Part shown: piece after piece, positions 32,088-42,977 of the stretch
Layout of the letters: each line of letters starts with the position of its first letter
Numbering within the stretch: position 1 is the stretch's first letter
DNA from: Cryptomeria japonica
Taxonomy: Eukaryota; Streptophyta; Pinopsida; Cupressales; Cupressaceae
Direction of reading: 5' to 3'
Assembly: GCF_030272615.1 (NCBI RefSeq)
Contig: NC_081410.1
Location: 122,913,640 to 122,977,639 of the forward strand
DNA length: 64,000 nt
Made by a program: the position numbers and the translations under genes
Notes under the pieces: model-generated
The model's database searches: none
The model's input: only the letters and a program-made list of their open reading frames with translations
Told to the model about the DNA's origin: nothing

Positions 32088-34397
32088 CTAATCATCTACG
32101 AACTCCTCACTGGAACTGCTGGACTCTTGAAGATCAAGGTCCCTCAAGCTCACACCAACTAGCCCTGCATCTGAAGTGGTAGGATCATCCTCATCAATCT
32201 GTGAAGGCTCCTCTAGCTCTACATCCCATCGTGCCACTGGACTCTCCTTGTACACAAGTGTCTTGCGGTCCATGAGATGCAAAGCACTGTGTACAGCCAC
32301 AAGCTTCTCTGCTCTCTTAGAGGTAAGTCTGTTCCTCTTAAGAGAGTGGATGAAGCTATATGTAGACCAGTTCCTCTCAGCAGCTGAAGAACTGGAAACC
32401 TGGGATAGCAGATGGATGGCTAGAGTGGTGGTCAAAGATTTCGGGCCATGACAATTCCACCATAAAAGTGGGTCCTCCTGTGCCATAGTGTCTATATCCA
32501 TCTTTGACGCATCTGAATAACCTCTAAGAGTGGCACATCTTCCCCACTCAGTGCACATTGTGCCGGCATCTCTGGAATCAAACATCTTCTCTATGCACCT
32601 AAAGAAACCCGCCTTCACCTCATCATCTTGAATCGGTGTCAGTCTACCCGGTTTAGCCTTGTACCACTTAGGATTCAAGGCAAAGGCAGCCATATGCAAA
32701 GGAGTGTTCAACTTGTCCCATCTACGCTGAATGATAGGCTGGATTTTCTCATTGTAGAATGCTAAAGAGGGGTCCTTCACTTGCACAGCAGCCCTCATCT
32801 GGTCAAGCATAGAGTCAATGCATTCATACACCTCTCCAAGGTTAGGTGCATCCCCATCCCCATATCTGATCACCTGGAATACTGGAGAAATGATGGAGAC
32901 AATGTATGTCGCATTTGTCCAAAACACATCACTCTTCACTATCTCCTTCACCCTTCTCCCCTGCTCTTTCTTGGCCTCAGCCCACCTATTCCGTTGCAAT
33001 GCCTCTTGCAACTCAATCATTCTATCCATGAGAATGAAATAGGATGCATATCTAGTCTCAACTGGTTTCAAGAACTCCTCCTTCGCGAAAGTCCTAAAGA
33101 GTGCATGTGAAGTGTGGTGGTTGTCGATAAACATCTGCACATCTCTCGCATCGGTGACCACTCCTCTAATCCAATCTATCTTCCCCATGTCCTTGAGTGC
33201 ATTGTTCATGGCATGCACACAACATGGGGTCCACCAAATGTGTCTATAGGCTGCCTCAACGAGTCTCCCTACTACTCTACACACATGGGCTGCATCTGTC
33301 ACTACTTGGACCACATTTTGTGGCCCAACCTCCTCAATAGCCTCCCTGAGGACCTGAAACTGGAAATCAGCATCTTTACGATGCCCTGTACAATCAACTG
33401 CTCTAAGGAAGTATGGGCCCTCTGCACATGTGACCATGACATTGATGAGTGGACGATGGCTAATGCTCGTCCACCCATCCATAACTATGCTGCACCTCGA
33501 TGCCACCCAACATGCCTTCATCTTCTCCATCAAAATATTGATCTTGGAATAGCATTTATCCAAGATCGAGGTCCTCATTTTCATCTCCCCTGGTGGCACA
33601 TAAGATGGTCCTCCCTTGGCCACCATAGCCATCATCTCCCTATAATAAGGAGACCGTGTAACATGAAATGGAATGCCATTGGCAAAGAAGAACTTGCCAA
33701 TGGATTCATCTATCTCATCTCTAAGCTGCACATTAAACATATCAGCAATGGGGTTGCTCTGTGGTGTCTGCAACCTACGTTTCCAAGCCCTGGCGGCAGT
33801 AGAAGTGGAAGTGGATGGAGATCCAAACATCATTCCTCCCATCTGCGAAGCATGAGAAGTATGTGGCACATTCTAGTTGCCCTGAAGTGCTGCCCTAGCA
33901 GACAAAGTAGTAGGCATTGAAATATTTGTCATCTGGAACCCCCCAAAGCCTGTTAAACTCAGTTCTGTGTTGTATATATTTTGGGCTTCCTCCAAAAACT
34001 TACAATGTTTCATGCCTTTTCCTCTCCAAAACAGAAAGTGTGCATTCACCCTACTCATGCTACCGAACCATTCTGTGTCACAAATATTGCACTTCCACTT
34101 CCTTGTTCCCCCACTTGAATGTGATGTGCCTTGTACTAATATTTGTGAAGCAAACTGTTTTAGAGGAGACTTAGGATCAAAATGACCCCTAGCATATGGT
34201 GCCAACAACTCTAAAGGGCAACCTATACTAGCTAGTGCACTCGCCATAGAACTAGATTGGGCTCTAGGTTCAGCCCCATGCTCACCCCCCTCATTTTTAG
34301 GTTCATATTCTGAATCATTCTCACTATGTGAATGGATTTCCATGTCATCTTCACTCATGCCTTGGGAGCTCATTGTGAAATTGACACTACATTTCAC
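32088..34397 (-). pseudogene. hAT-2 transposase, open except for one in-frame TAG
   Basis: One reading frame runs 770 codons, broken only by TAG at 33875-33873. The upstream part (174 aa) has an acidic start and a BED finger: C103, C106, H120, C132 around KWKCNICDTEWFG. The probable true start is the internal MSSQGMSEDD. The downstream part (593 aa) has the hAT catalytic triad: D131 in VMDGWTS, D192 in VVTDAAH and E498 in SSAAERNWS. It also has the PCxxH-like C216-H219 pair and a C-terminal dimerisation domain (DPLLWW at residues 466-471 to about 531), then an acidic Ser-rich tail. It cuts and pastes DNA flanked by its terminal repeats. The stop is probably inactivating, unless read through or a sequencing error. 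The plus-strand frame 33114-33920 is its shadow. Confidence 0.92.
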
Positions 34398-34454
34398 AAA
34401 ATAAAAATAAAAATAAAATCAGCCTAGTTTAACAATATATTTTTAAATTTTTTT

Positions 34455-34541
34455 CCTATTCATCTCAAAATGAGATTTGATGTTGATTGCCCTCAAGATT
34501 CAACATCAAATCTCATTTTGAGTTTTGAGATGAATAGGGAA
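34455..34541. repeat. Strong inverted repeat upstream of the hAT-2 transposase
   Basis: Arms CTCAAAATGAGATTTGATGT (from 34464) and its complement (to about 34522) are exact over about 23 bp, with a short spacer. A further CCTATTCATCTCAAAA pairs after a 7-bp duplication. It sits in the presumed 5' leader of the transposase gene. Confidence 0.85.
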
Positions 34542-34914
34542 AAAAAATCCAAAAATGACATAGAACAATGAAAATCAGAAAATAAAACAAGAAAAAGTTG
34601 AAAAACCCTACCTTGTGCTTGAAAAATCTCTCCAAAATGTAGAAGAATCTTCTTCTTCCTCTTCTTCTTGCTTCTAGCAGCTCCTATCACGCCTGCAATC
34701 ACTTTTCTCACCCCTTCAATCACTCTTCTTCAAGTTTTTCCTCCTCTTCAGCTTGCTGGAAAAAAATCAGTTTTCCAAAATGAGAGTGAAATCTAAAAGA
34801 AACATACTTTTGTGTTGTTTTGGGGGGTAGGGTGGGGCCCACGTCCAATTAGGGTTACCCCTTAACCCCCCCAAAAGGCACATGTTTTTAAAAAATGGCT
34901 TTTTCAGTTTGTTT

Positions 34915-35150
34915 AGACGTGGGAACACGGGAGACGTCCAGACGTCTCCCAAGGAGACGCCCAGACGTCTCCCAGGAGACGTCTCCACATCTCCACATCT
35001 CCCTAGGAGACGCGGAGACATCTCCACATCTCGGCGGCGTTTGGGTGACGGTGGCGGGATGGCGGGGAACGTCGCATCCCCGCCCCCCCATCCCTGAGAC
35101 GTTTCTGACGAGGGGATGTGCCCAAAAAGGGGGGGGACGCGTCCCCATGG
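34915..35150. repeat. hAT-2 right subterminal block, GAGACGTC-rich
   Basis: Many GGAGACGTC, AGACGTCTCC and GGAGACGC units in both orientations, including the perfect 12-bp palindrome GGAGACGTCTCC. Such clusters beside hAT ends are usually transposase binding sites. Confidence 0.75.
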
Positions 35151-35157
35151 AACACTA

Positions 35158-35633
35158 TATATTTATGAGGCCATGGATAGGGCCAAGGAGTCTATCAAAA
35201 ATTACTACAAGGGGGATAGACTCAACTTTGATCCCGTTTGGGAAATTACTGATAAGAGGTGGAACAATCAGCTCCACCAACCCATTCATGCAACAGGGTA
35301 CTTCCTCAATCCTGGTTTTAAGTTCGGGGGTTCTTACTCAGATTCTAATGGAGAGGTCATGGAGGGCCTCACTACATGCATTTAGAGGATGGTACCCGAT
35401 GTTGAGGATAGACCTCATTGTGGGCGAACTCCAAAATTACAAGGAAGAAAGGGGTAAGCTATTCTCTTCAAAGCTGGCTAGGAGAGAAAGAAACGCTCAA
35501 TCCCCAGGCATAACATTTGCCATTTGGATTTTGGGATCTAAAGTGATTGATAAATTGATAAATTATGTTCTCTTTTCTCTTTGCTTTCTGACTTTTGAAA
35601 AAAAAAAAAATTTGTAGATGCTTGGTGACAAAA
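35158..35633 (+). pseudogene. hAT-1 transposase, middle part after hAT-2
   Basis: Continues exon 4 as YEAMDRAKESIKNYYKGD, then ITDKRWNNQLHQPIHATGYF, ended by a frameshift near 35385. It resumes as PDVEDRPHCG and the basic LARRERNAQSP. A further intron (about 35511-35616) ends TTTGTAG before DAW at 35617, where the exon is cut at 35633 by a solo LTR. These blocks are the usual middle of plant hAT transposases (DUF domain before the dimerisation domain). Confidence 0.8.
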
Positions 35634-37701
35634 TGTAATGTCCCTACTAGTTAGAGATCATTAACTTGCAAAACAGATTGTAGAATACAAAATATAAATA
35701 TATATATAAACCATTTTTTTATTTGCAATCTATCTTTAATACTTAATTAACATAATCATAATTTTCATCTAATAAAAAGGATATGAATGCCATATGAAAG
35801 TATGTCCTTAGGCGGTCGTGAAGCTCGCCTTCTTGGAACCCCTTGGTCCCAAGCCCTCCAGGAAATCGAAGATGAGTTCGAATCTTGTCTTGGGTACCCA
35901 AGCCATCCAAGGAAGACCCTTGTCTATTCCTTGCCTTGGGTGATGCCTCCATCATCCAAGTCCTCAGAGGGGACCGTCCAGATCCGCCTCTTCTTGGTTG
36001 AGTTTAATCAACCAAGCCATACATATGCATATCAGTGTTCAGTATATATACTGCCCTAGGGATTATCATAATCCCTCCCTTTGACTAAGGGATTTTCCTC
36101 CCTATAGCCTCCAACATGTAATCACATTGATAATACATTTTTGCATTTTATTACTATTTTCCATTCCATAATCCACATTTACATATTCCTGATTTAACAT
36201 GTATTCCCTAACATATATTCATAAAAATGTTCATTATCTAATATTCACATTTATTTCTTAACATATATTCCTACTATTCATTGATACGTATTTATTACTT
36301 AGGTTTATACATATTTATTAACATCTAAGAAAAATCATTCATTACATATGTATTAATTTGTTCATTACTATATTCACTAACATATGTAATAAACCGTTCG
36401 TTACTATATTCACTAACATATGTAATAAACCGTTCATTACTATATTCACTAACCTATGTACTAAAGTATTTATTTTATATTCATCCAAATATGTAATAAT
36501 CGTGTTCATCATTCATATTCATTAATATATATAATACCAAACTGTTCATTCCTACATCTACTAACATATGTATTAAACTTGTTTATCGCTATGTTCCCTA
36601 ACATATGTATTAAGTATTTAATTTATATTTATTTACCTATGTAATAACATGTCTACCCTTCATATTTATTAACATATAAAATAATATATTCCCTCCTTAC
36701 TTACCTGCTGCCGTAGCCTCCAGAACTGTTCTCCCACCACACAGCAGTCCTTCCTCCTTTCTCCCCCTTCCGTTGGCTGCTTGCTTCATTAGTAAATCTA
36801 ATATAACATTCTTTTTTCCCCAGCCTCTCATTATTCTTCTCCGTTTTATATCCTTCATATAACCTTTCATAGAAAGGTTGTTACTTTTCAATGTAACGTG
36901 CCTTTTCCTTATTACCTTTTAATTAATCTTTGTTATATAAAGTGATTACTTTGGTTCTCCGTTATTCTTTTAGATGGAGACGTATGATCTCTTTGTTTCA
37001 CAATTATGATCACTGATATTAACCTTAATCGTTGACTCTATGCCTTTTCACAATTGGTGTATTGATTATTATTATTTCATTAATAAATATTAATCAATAG
37101 TTTCAGATATTAATAAATGAATATTAATTAATTGATAATAATATTAAATAAAGATTGATTAATTAATTAATAATAATTGTTACATTTATTTTATATTCGA
37201 ATTAAATATATTAAATTAATAAATAAACATTTATTAATTAATAATTTAATTGCTACATTTAAGTTATATTCATTGATAAGTGAAAACATATATGAATCAA
37301 ATAATATTATCTATTATATTTATTAACACTACCATTGCCTAGACACTAATTATTAGTCTATCTAAGGCTGTAAAGGCAGACAGATCTGACATGTGTCAGA
37401 TCTGGTCTGCCACTATATATGATATTATATATGACTGTCATACGTATTGCTAATATATAATATCCTCTTTAATTGTATTATTTATATCCTCTTTGTACTT
37501 TAATTGTATTATTATTTATTATTAAATATATAAATTATGTTGATAATATATAATATTTAAATCATAAATAATATTTAATTAATGAAATTTAAATAATCAT
37601 TCATTGGTAATTATTATATTAATTAATAATAATAATTTCTTCATTTAGGGTCTCTCCCTTTCTCTCTGTATATATATAACGATCCAGGAGGGGACATGAC
37701 A
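35634..37701. mobile_element. Solo LTR, 2.07 kb, in hAT-1
   Basis: It starts TGTAATGTCC and ends GGACATGACA, so the termini are inverted repeats (TGTNATGTCC). The flanks carry the 5-bp duplication CAAAA at 35629-35633 and 37702-37706. Removing it joins DAW... to the ...QNWGGNT part of hAT-1. The inside is AT-rich, with a series of near-repeats (TATTCACTAACATATGTAATAAACC, 36365-36640). No coding domain is found. The family is probably gypsy, but that is not proven. Confidence 0.88.
36365..36660. repeat. Degenerate ~50-bp repeats inside the solo LTR
   Basis: Units built on ATTCACTAACATATGTAATAAAC recur about six times with variation. They probably reflect slippage in the AT-rich LTR. Confidence 0.7.
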
Positions 37702-38131
37702 CAAAATTGGGGTGGAAACACCCATCTCAAAAAATTTACCCTCAAAATCTTATGTCAGCCTTGTAGTTCATCCAATTGTGAGCGCAATTGGAGCTTGTTT
37801 GAAGCAATCCACACGAAGAAGAGGAGCAAGTTAGCGCGGAAATGCCTAAATGACCTTGTCTTCGTGTAATATAATCTTCAATTGTGCGCAAGGTAGAGGA
37901 AGTAGAAGGTGGTCCAATTGACCTGGATGATATAGATCCTTACAGTGATTGGACATCACAGGAGCAGCCTCCATTGTTTTCTGAGGATGACATCACTGAT
38001 TTGGAGAGGCAGGTTATGGAGGGGGATGGGTTTGGTTTCACGTTGGATGACATTGAGGAGGAAGAGGATGAGGATGAGGAATCATTGCTAGTGCCAGAAG
38101 CAGGTGGAGACATAGCTCATCTAAGATGAGG
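37702..38131 (+). pseudogene. hAT-1 transposase, C-terminal dimerisation part
   Basis: Reading (with frame changes) gives QNWGGNT, then QPCSSSNCERNWSLFEAIHT, with the Glu-Arg-Asn-Trp-Ser that holds the third catalytic residue. Next come KKRSKLARKCLNDLVFV and an acidic end GPIDLDDIDPYSDW. The ORF 37884-38129 gives the final 81 residues and a stop. This is the classical plant hAT C-terminus. It closes the gene that starts at 29737. Confidence 0.85.
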
Positions 38132-38479
38132 ATGAGCTAGCCATACTAAGCGAGGAGGCACAATCACACCCACTGCAGACTTCGAGGACTAGACTCGACC
38201 CTCTAGTTCTACCTCTCCCCTAGTTTTTGCTAGAGCTGAAAGGAAGTTGTAATTGTAATGATGTATTTACTTTTGGTTTTACAAAAACTATTTACTACTT
38301 TGTTTCCAAGCTTCCAGCCATCAGCATTCCTCGTGAGGATGTGATTTTGTAGACACTTTGCATTTACATATATCTAGAATCAGCTTGTTTCTTTTGTGTT
38401 CTCATTTATTGACTCATTGGATGCATCTTCTCATTAAATTTTGCAAAAAAAATGCATTTTTAATTAAATTTAAGCATGT

Positions 38480-38575
38480 TTTTAAGTTGTCGAGTTTTTC
38501 GTCGAGTTTCTGCCGAGTTTTTCCCGAGTTTTTTTTCAGGCCTTGGCGAGTTTTGTTGAGTGGCAAGTAGTTCAT
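38480..38575. repeat. CGAGT-rich subterminal region of hAT-1
   Basis: GTCGAGTTTTT, GCCGAGTTT, CCCGAGTTT and GGCGAGTTT lie within 80 bp, about 400 bp past the hAT-1 stop. This is the expected place for the 3' subterminal binding sites. The terminal repeat itself was not located; foreign sequence starts soon after. Confidence 0.55.
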
Positions 38576-38585
38576 CTATGATCTA

Positions 38586-39579
38586 AACAATACATTAAGG
38601 TGGTATTTTATGGAGGTTGCAACCTCTAAAAACACAGCAATTCATTGCATCACCAATAAAGAAACTTCTAAAACATGAAGTTGCCATCTATGAAGATTTA
38701 CCAAAACCACTAAAATCTCAATTTAGAATCTATCTCTAGAAACTGCAATTGCATTCTTGGCATTTCTAATTCCATTTCCAGCTGCATGCTTGCATCGCTA
38801 TCCAACATACTCCCCCTTGATGCTAAGCGGATTCACAAATAGAATCTTTGCAACTCACTATGCACAATTGTCATCGCTATTATACAAGGTCTTATAGACA
38901 TAGAAGGTACACTTCTTATAGAAGTACTCATCTCTCTCCTTCATGAGAGATCACAAGGTTTTCTATTCCTTTCTCTAACAAAGAAAAATTCATGACAATT
39001 CATCTACACAATTATTCTTGTTGGTTGTTATTGCGCACTGCCGAAGGATTTATGCCACTAACAAAACTGGGCTTCAATATCAACTTGTCAACTTGACAAA
39101 CATTTCTTTGTCGGCCGCCATTAATTTGCCAAAAGGGTCTCATCTCATGTTGCATTTATTGCAACATTATCTACCTCATACGTAGACATCTGCCATATGC
39201 AGACCACATTTTCAATGTGGGCAAGGTCATATCATAACACCTCGTCTTCATCACCTCTCGCACAGATCGGTGGCATGGCTCCTAACCATGTCTTATTCAT
39301 CCCTTTCCTTAGCACTCTATTAAACTGCTCAAACAGATTCTTTATATGAACCTCTTAGTGCAACAATTAAACAACAACAAACATCAACAACCTTAATTTC
39401 TTTAATCTCCAAACATAGAGACAACTTATCTAAATTAGATAAATCCACGATTTGATCTCACATACACATCCAACAGAGTCCTTGAAGATCACACTCATAA
39501 TCCTAGGCCCTCCCGTGAGGGAACTAGGCCCAAACCCGCTCTGATACCACGAAAACTTTTTATTCATTCAAAATCTATT
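38586..39579 (-). mobile_element. Fragment of another LTR element between hAT-1 and the copia-2 integrase
   Basis: A minus-strand PBS TGGTATCAGAGCGGG is at 39550-39536, preceded by an LTR-end-like AATGAATAAAAAGTTTTCG. A purine tract CAAGGGGGAGTATG lies near 38808-38821, followed by TGTTGGATAGCG as a 3' LTR start. So about 0.7 kb of internal DNA is flanked by two truncated LTRs. No coding domain is found. It was probably trimmed by deletions that also removed part of copia-2. Confidence 0.5.
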
Positions 39580-39580
39580 A

Positions 39581-40309
39581 GCGCTTGACATATGGAATCC
39601 ATACATATGCTAAAGAGCCAAAAACTTTCAGATGACTGATCCTGGGTTTGCGACTAGTCCAGGCTTCCTCAGGAGTCTTCCCCTTAACAGCATGTGTGGG
39701 AGACCGATTAAGGAGATAGACTACAGTGTATATTGTTTCTGCCCAATATTTCTTAGGAAAATTCCTATGTTCCAACATTGACCTAGCCATTTTTGTAATG
39801 ATGTGGTTGCGACATTCTACAGCATTGTTGGCCAACTCGTCAGGCCCAACTATAGATGCGGAGCAGGGGAGATAGTCCAGGGATCACCTAGAGATAGTAG
39901 CTAGTAGGAATGAACCCCTTAGAACCCCCTTCGGGGAGACTAACTAAAACGAACACCCAATAGCAACACGAAGATGGATGGATCGTTCCAAATTGGATTG
40001 GTAATGAATAATGGTTGTCACTCTGTTGGCTTGTTGAGGGGTGTATGGTGTGGTTAACTGACATTTTATGCCATGTGTATCACAGAAAGTGGAGAAAGCA
40101 GTAGAACAAAACTCCCCCCCCCCCCCATTATTAGACCTATGAGTAATAATAGAACAACCAGACTCTTTTTCAACTAAGGCCTTAAATCTCTGAAATACAG
40201 GAAACACATCTGATTTTTGTCTTAGAAAGTACACCCACATTTTATGACTGAAATCATCAACAAAAAGTAAGAAACACTTGCACCCAGTAACAGAAGGTGT
40301 ATTCATTGG
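39581..40309 (-). pseudogene. Copia-2 integrase remnant
   Basis: 40306-39944 carries FLLFVDDFSHKMWVYFL with the first catalytic Asp, then FCDTHGIKCQLTTPYTPQQA. The expected second acid lies in a damaged stretch with a poly-G run (RSNNGGGGEF, near 40130-40110). 39835-39578 continues ECRNHIITKMARSMLEHRNF and FWAE-like YWAETIYTVVYLLNRSPT to HLKVFGSLAYVWIPYVKR, where foreign DNA begins. There is a frame break near 39950. Confidence 0.88.
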
Positions 40310-40483
40310 ACCACATACATCAAAGTGGACCAGCTGTAGTACCTTAGAGGCTCACCATGAGTCACCATCCTTGAACGGTGTCCTATGCTACTTCCCAGCC
40401 TAACAAGCTTCACAAACTCGTTGATTCTGAGTTTAAATTGTAGGTAGGCCATGTACTAAATCTTCCCAAACAAGTTGAGCAAG

Positions 40484-41113
40484 TTAGTGAATGTTCAGGT
40501 GACCATATTGTTGGTGCCAGAGATTGTTGATAGATGAGGATTTAGCTACAAAAGCATGCTCAAGAGAATCACCCGTATCCACAAGTCTGTAAAGACCATG
40601 ATCCTTGATGCCAACAGCTACAGTAGTGCGTGTCACACGATCAACAATCAAACACTTGTGTGCACTGAATATCACATCAAGCTGAGGAGAATGCCGCATA
40701 ATTTGACTCATTAAGAGTAGGTTTAGTTCCATGCTAGGAACGTAGTATACATTGAGGAATATGAGATTCCTCCCACTAGTCTGTATCTGAACATTGCCCT
40801 TGTTGACAACAGTATACTCTTCACCTCCTCCAAATATGACTGAATCAGTATAGGGAGAGAATTTTGTAAACCAATCACGCTTGTGAGTGAAATGTCGAGA
40901 TGCACCAAAATCTATATACCAAGTAGAAGACTTCACATGGTCTGCAGGTCTTTTAGCCATGAAGGCATAAAAGGCAGACTCTTTCTGCTTTGTGTGCTCA
41001 ACGACATTGGCTTTAGGTTAAGACCTTGCCTGCTTCTGATGTTTGGAAGCCAAACTATTGCGAGAATCCTTGATCATGTGGGCATATTTATGACAGCATT
41101 TGCATTGAACCTT
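40484..41113 (-). pseudogene. Copia-2 zinc knuckle, protease and pre-integrase domain
   Basis: The knuckle QCKCCHKYAHMIKDS (about 41110-41065) has lost its last Cys. 40960-40484 begins MAKRPADHVKSSTWYIDFGASRHF; the protease triad DSG is DFG here. It runs on through the pre-integrase block (ILMSQ-like LLLMSQIMRHS, LYRLVDTGDS, LWHQQYGHLN). This is the standard order between gag and integrase. Confidence 0.85.
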
Positions 41114-41816
41114 TTCCTTCTTCGAACCATCCTGAGACTGACTGGACCCCTTCTGCTGAGATGAATGAGATGATTGAGATTTGCCTTTATCCTTGTGAAA
41201 GGATTTGGCTACAAAGGCTTGCTTTGAGGAGGACGAAGTGGCATTGCTTCCAAACTATTGTTTCCAATGGTCCTGCTATAGATGTTTGGTGCACAACTCT
41301 GGAAATTTCAGATCAACATTCGTTGAGGTAACGTTGAGAGTTTCTATGAAGTGCTCATAGGATTTTGGCAAACTCTTCAAGGTGATGACTACCATATCCT
41401 CTTCCTCCATTTTCCGACCAATAGCTTCGAGCTGATCTCGAAAGTCCTAAATCTTTGTGAGATGCTTATGTAAGGACATACGTACAGCTCTTCAGGAAGA
41501 ACATACAACTCTTGTTGGATGTCTCATGCAATTCCTTCAGATGCTTCCAGATATCTGATGCTGACTTGCCAGAGGAAATCTGAGGCAACTAGTCATCTAT
41601 GATGGAGAGCTTGACGAGCATAACGGCTTTCCGATTCTGCTCATCAAACTTGTCCTAGTCCTGTCCGGCTGTAGTAGGATGAGACACTTTTCCCAAAACA
41701 AGATCATCAAGGCGACGATATTCAAAAATCATCAGCATGTGTTGCTTCCAGGTGTTATAATTCTTGTCGTTGAATCTCTGACTGCCTTCCAACATTAAGT
41801 TGGTCAATGACACCAT
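41114..41816 (-). pseudogene. Copia-2 gag remnant
   Basis: Start codon at 41816-41814: MVSLTNLMLEGSQRFNDKNY, then NTWKQHMLMIFEYRRL, the conserved N-terminal copia gag. Beyond 41655 the frame breaks repeatedly, and only pieces such as SASDIWKHLKELHE remain. The zinc knuckle follows on the left. About 1 kb of leader (41817-42784) separates it from the PBS. Confidence 0.82.
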
Positions 41817-42784
41817 TTTGCACGCTTCCCAATACACAAAAATCAAAGAAGATGTGATAGCACAAAATCCAAGGCACAAATCCCAATGCAGAAAACAAAG
41901 GCATATGCATGTACAAACTTCAAAAAATACATGAAGTAGAGATGGCACGAATCCCAATGACTAATTTTGTTGACCCAGAAAATTCTGACGAAGACCCAAA
42001 AAACTTCTCGAAAAACCCACAAAGAATATGTAGGTTAAATCTGGATCCGACCAAAAACTCAGAGGATTTTGAAGAAACCCTAGTCGATTGAAACACTAGG
42101 TCGTAAAAAAACTCGTGCAAAAGTTGTAAGAAAATGCACAGGTTTGAAAACCCTTGCCGTCGCCCACACATAGTTCACTGAATGAAGAAAGAATGAAATA
42201 TCGTGCAGGCTGCAAACACGAACCAAGTGGCATCAGGCAAACACCTTTAAAAAAAATCCTTGTGATTTTTTTTGAAACCCAAAAACTATACCTAAAAAAG
42301 AACCGTCGTCGCACAAAAATTCATCACGCGCAGAGAGGAAGGCGGGTCATGTAGAGGAGATCACGTCACATCACACAGAGGAAAACCCAAAAGTCAAGGC
42401 GGAAAAAATTATGGGCGGAGGTAAATAGGCACAAAAAAAATCGCCCAGGAAACAGAAGAACAAAAACCTTCCCAAACAAATAAATCACGATTTGGTGCAC
42501 AGATGTGGTCGCGTTTTTTTTTGTTCATAGAAGACAAATCGCAAAGCAGAGCCGAAAGATGGATCACGCAGATAGAGAAAGCATAAACAAATCATGATTA
42601 TTGCAAAACCGCGAAATACCCTTCTCAAAAATCGAAAGCCAAATGAAAATTGAGCCTCAAAGTCGCGCAAACAGATACACAGGTGGGGCATGAAAAACCC
42701 TCAAAAGAAAAATTTGTATTTCTGAAAAAACCTTTGAAAATTTATGTCGAAATATTCAAAAAAAAAATGATGAATTAATCTCCC
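41817..42784 (-). other. Copia-2 leader
   Basis: Non-coding region between the PBS and gag, A-rich on the plus strand. Short open frames are present, none with a recognisable domain. Confidence 0.5.
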
Positions 42785-42796
42785 GCTCTGATACCA
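42785..42796 (-). other. Copia-2 primer binding site
   Basis: Minus-strand TGGTATCAGAGC is an exact match to the plant initiator tRNA-Met primer site and abuts the LTR. Confidence 0.9.
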
Positions 42797-42977
42797 TATT
42801 ACGAAAAGTAATTGGTAAAAAACATGAATGAGTTATTTACAAAGATCGAAAGATCTTATAAAGTTTACAAAGACAATGTTTCTAAATAAGAAACAATCGT
42901 AAAAATAGAAAGAATCTAAAATTACAAGACATTTACATAATTGACCATTAATAATAAGAATATAAAATATTCTAACA
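42797..42977 (-). mobile_element. Copia-2 5' LTR
   Basis: 181 bp and the same length as its partner at 27896-28076, with about a dozen substitutions by eye and no indels. The right flank is GCCAC. Confidence 0.92.

Larger units (their letters stand above)
31562..35157 (-). mobile_element. hAT-2: nearly complete hAT transposon, 3.6 kb
   Basis: Both ends are clear. The left end CAGTGTTCCACG and the complement of the right end, TAGTGTTCCATG, form imperfect terminal inverted repeats, and the 8-bp target duplication TATATTTA lies at 31554-31561 and 35158-35165. This is the hallmark of hAT transposition. Removing it rejoins the hAT-1 exon 4 frame MGYIY to EAMDRAKE. It carries one transposase gene on the minus strand. 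GC-rich subterminal blocks lie at both ends. Confidence 0.95.
27896..42977 (-). mobile_element. Copia-2: copia element inserted in the leader of copia-1
   Basis: LTRs of 181 bp at 27896-28076 and 42797-42977 differ at about 12 positions by eye. Both flanks carry the target duplication GCCAC (27891-27895 and 42978-42982). The PBS TGGTATCAGAGC is at 42796-42785, and the purine tract AAGGGAGGG is beside the left LTR (about 28077-28086). Gag, protease and integrase lie at 41957-39581 and RT plus RNase H at 29730-28090, which is the copia order on the minus strand. The pol is interrupted between 29730 and 39580 by hAT-1 and other DNA, with loss of part of the integrase-RT linker. Confidence 0.92.

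Noticed and set aside
33114-33920. 268-codon plus-strand open frame
   Set aside because: It is antisense to the hAT-2 transposase, which shows clear domains on the minus strand.
34882-35617. Overlapping plus- and minus-strand frames rich in Arg, Pro and Ser
   Set aside because: They cross the repeat-rich right end of hAT-2 and its joint with hAT-1. Only the part after 35157 is transposase-derived.
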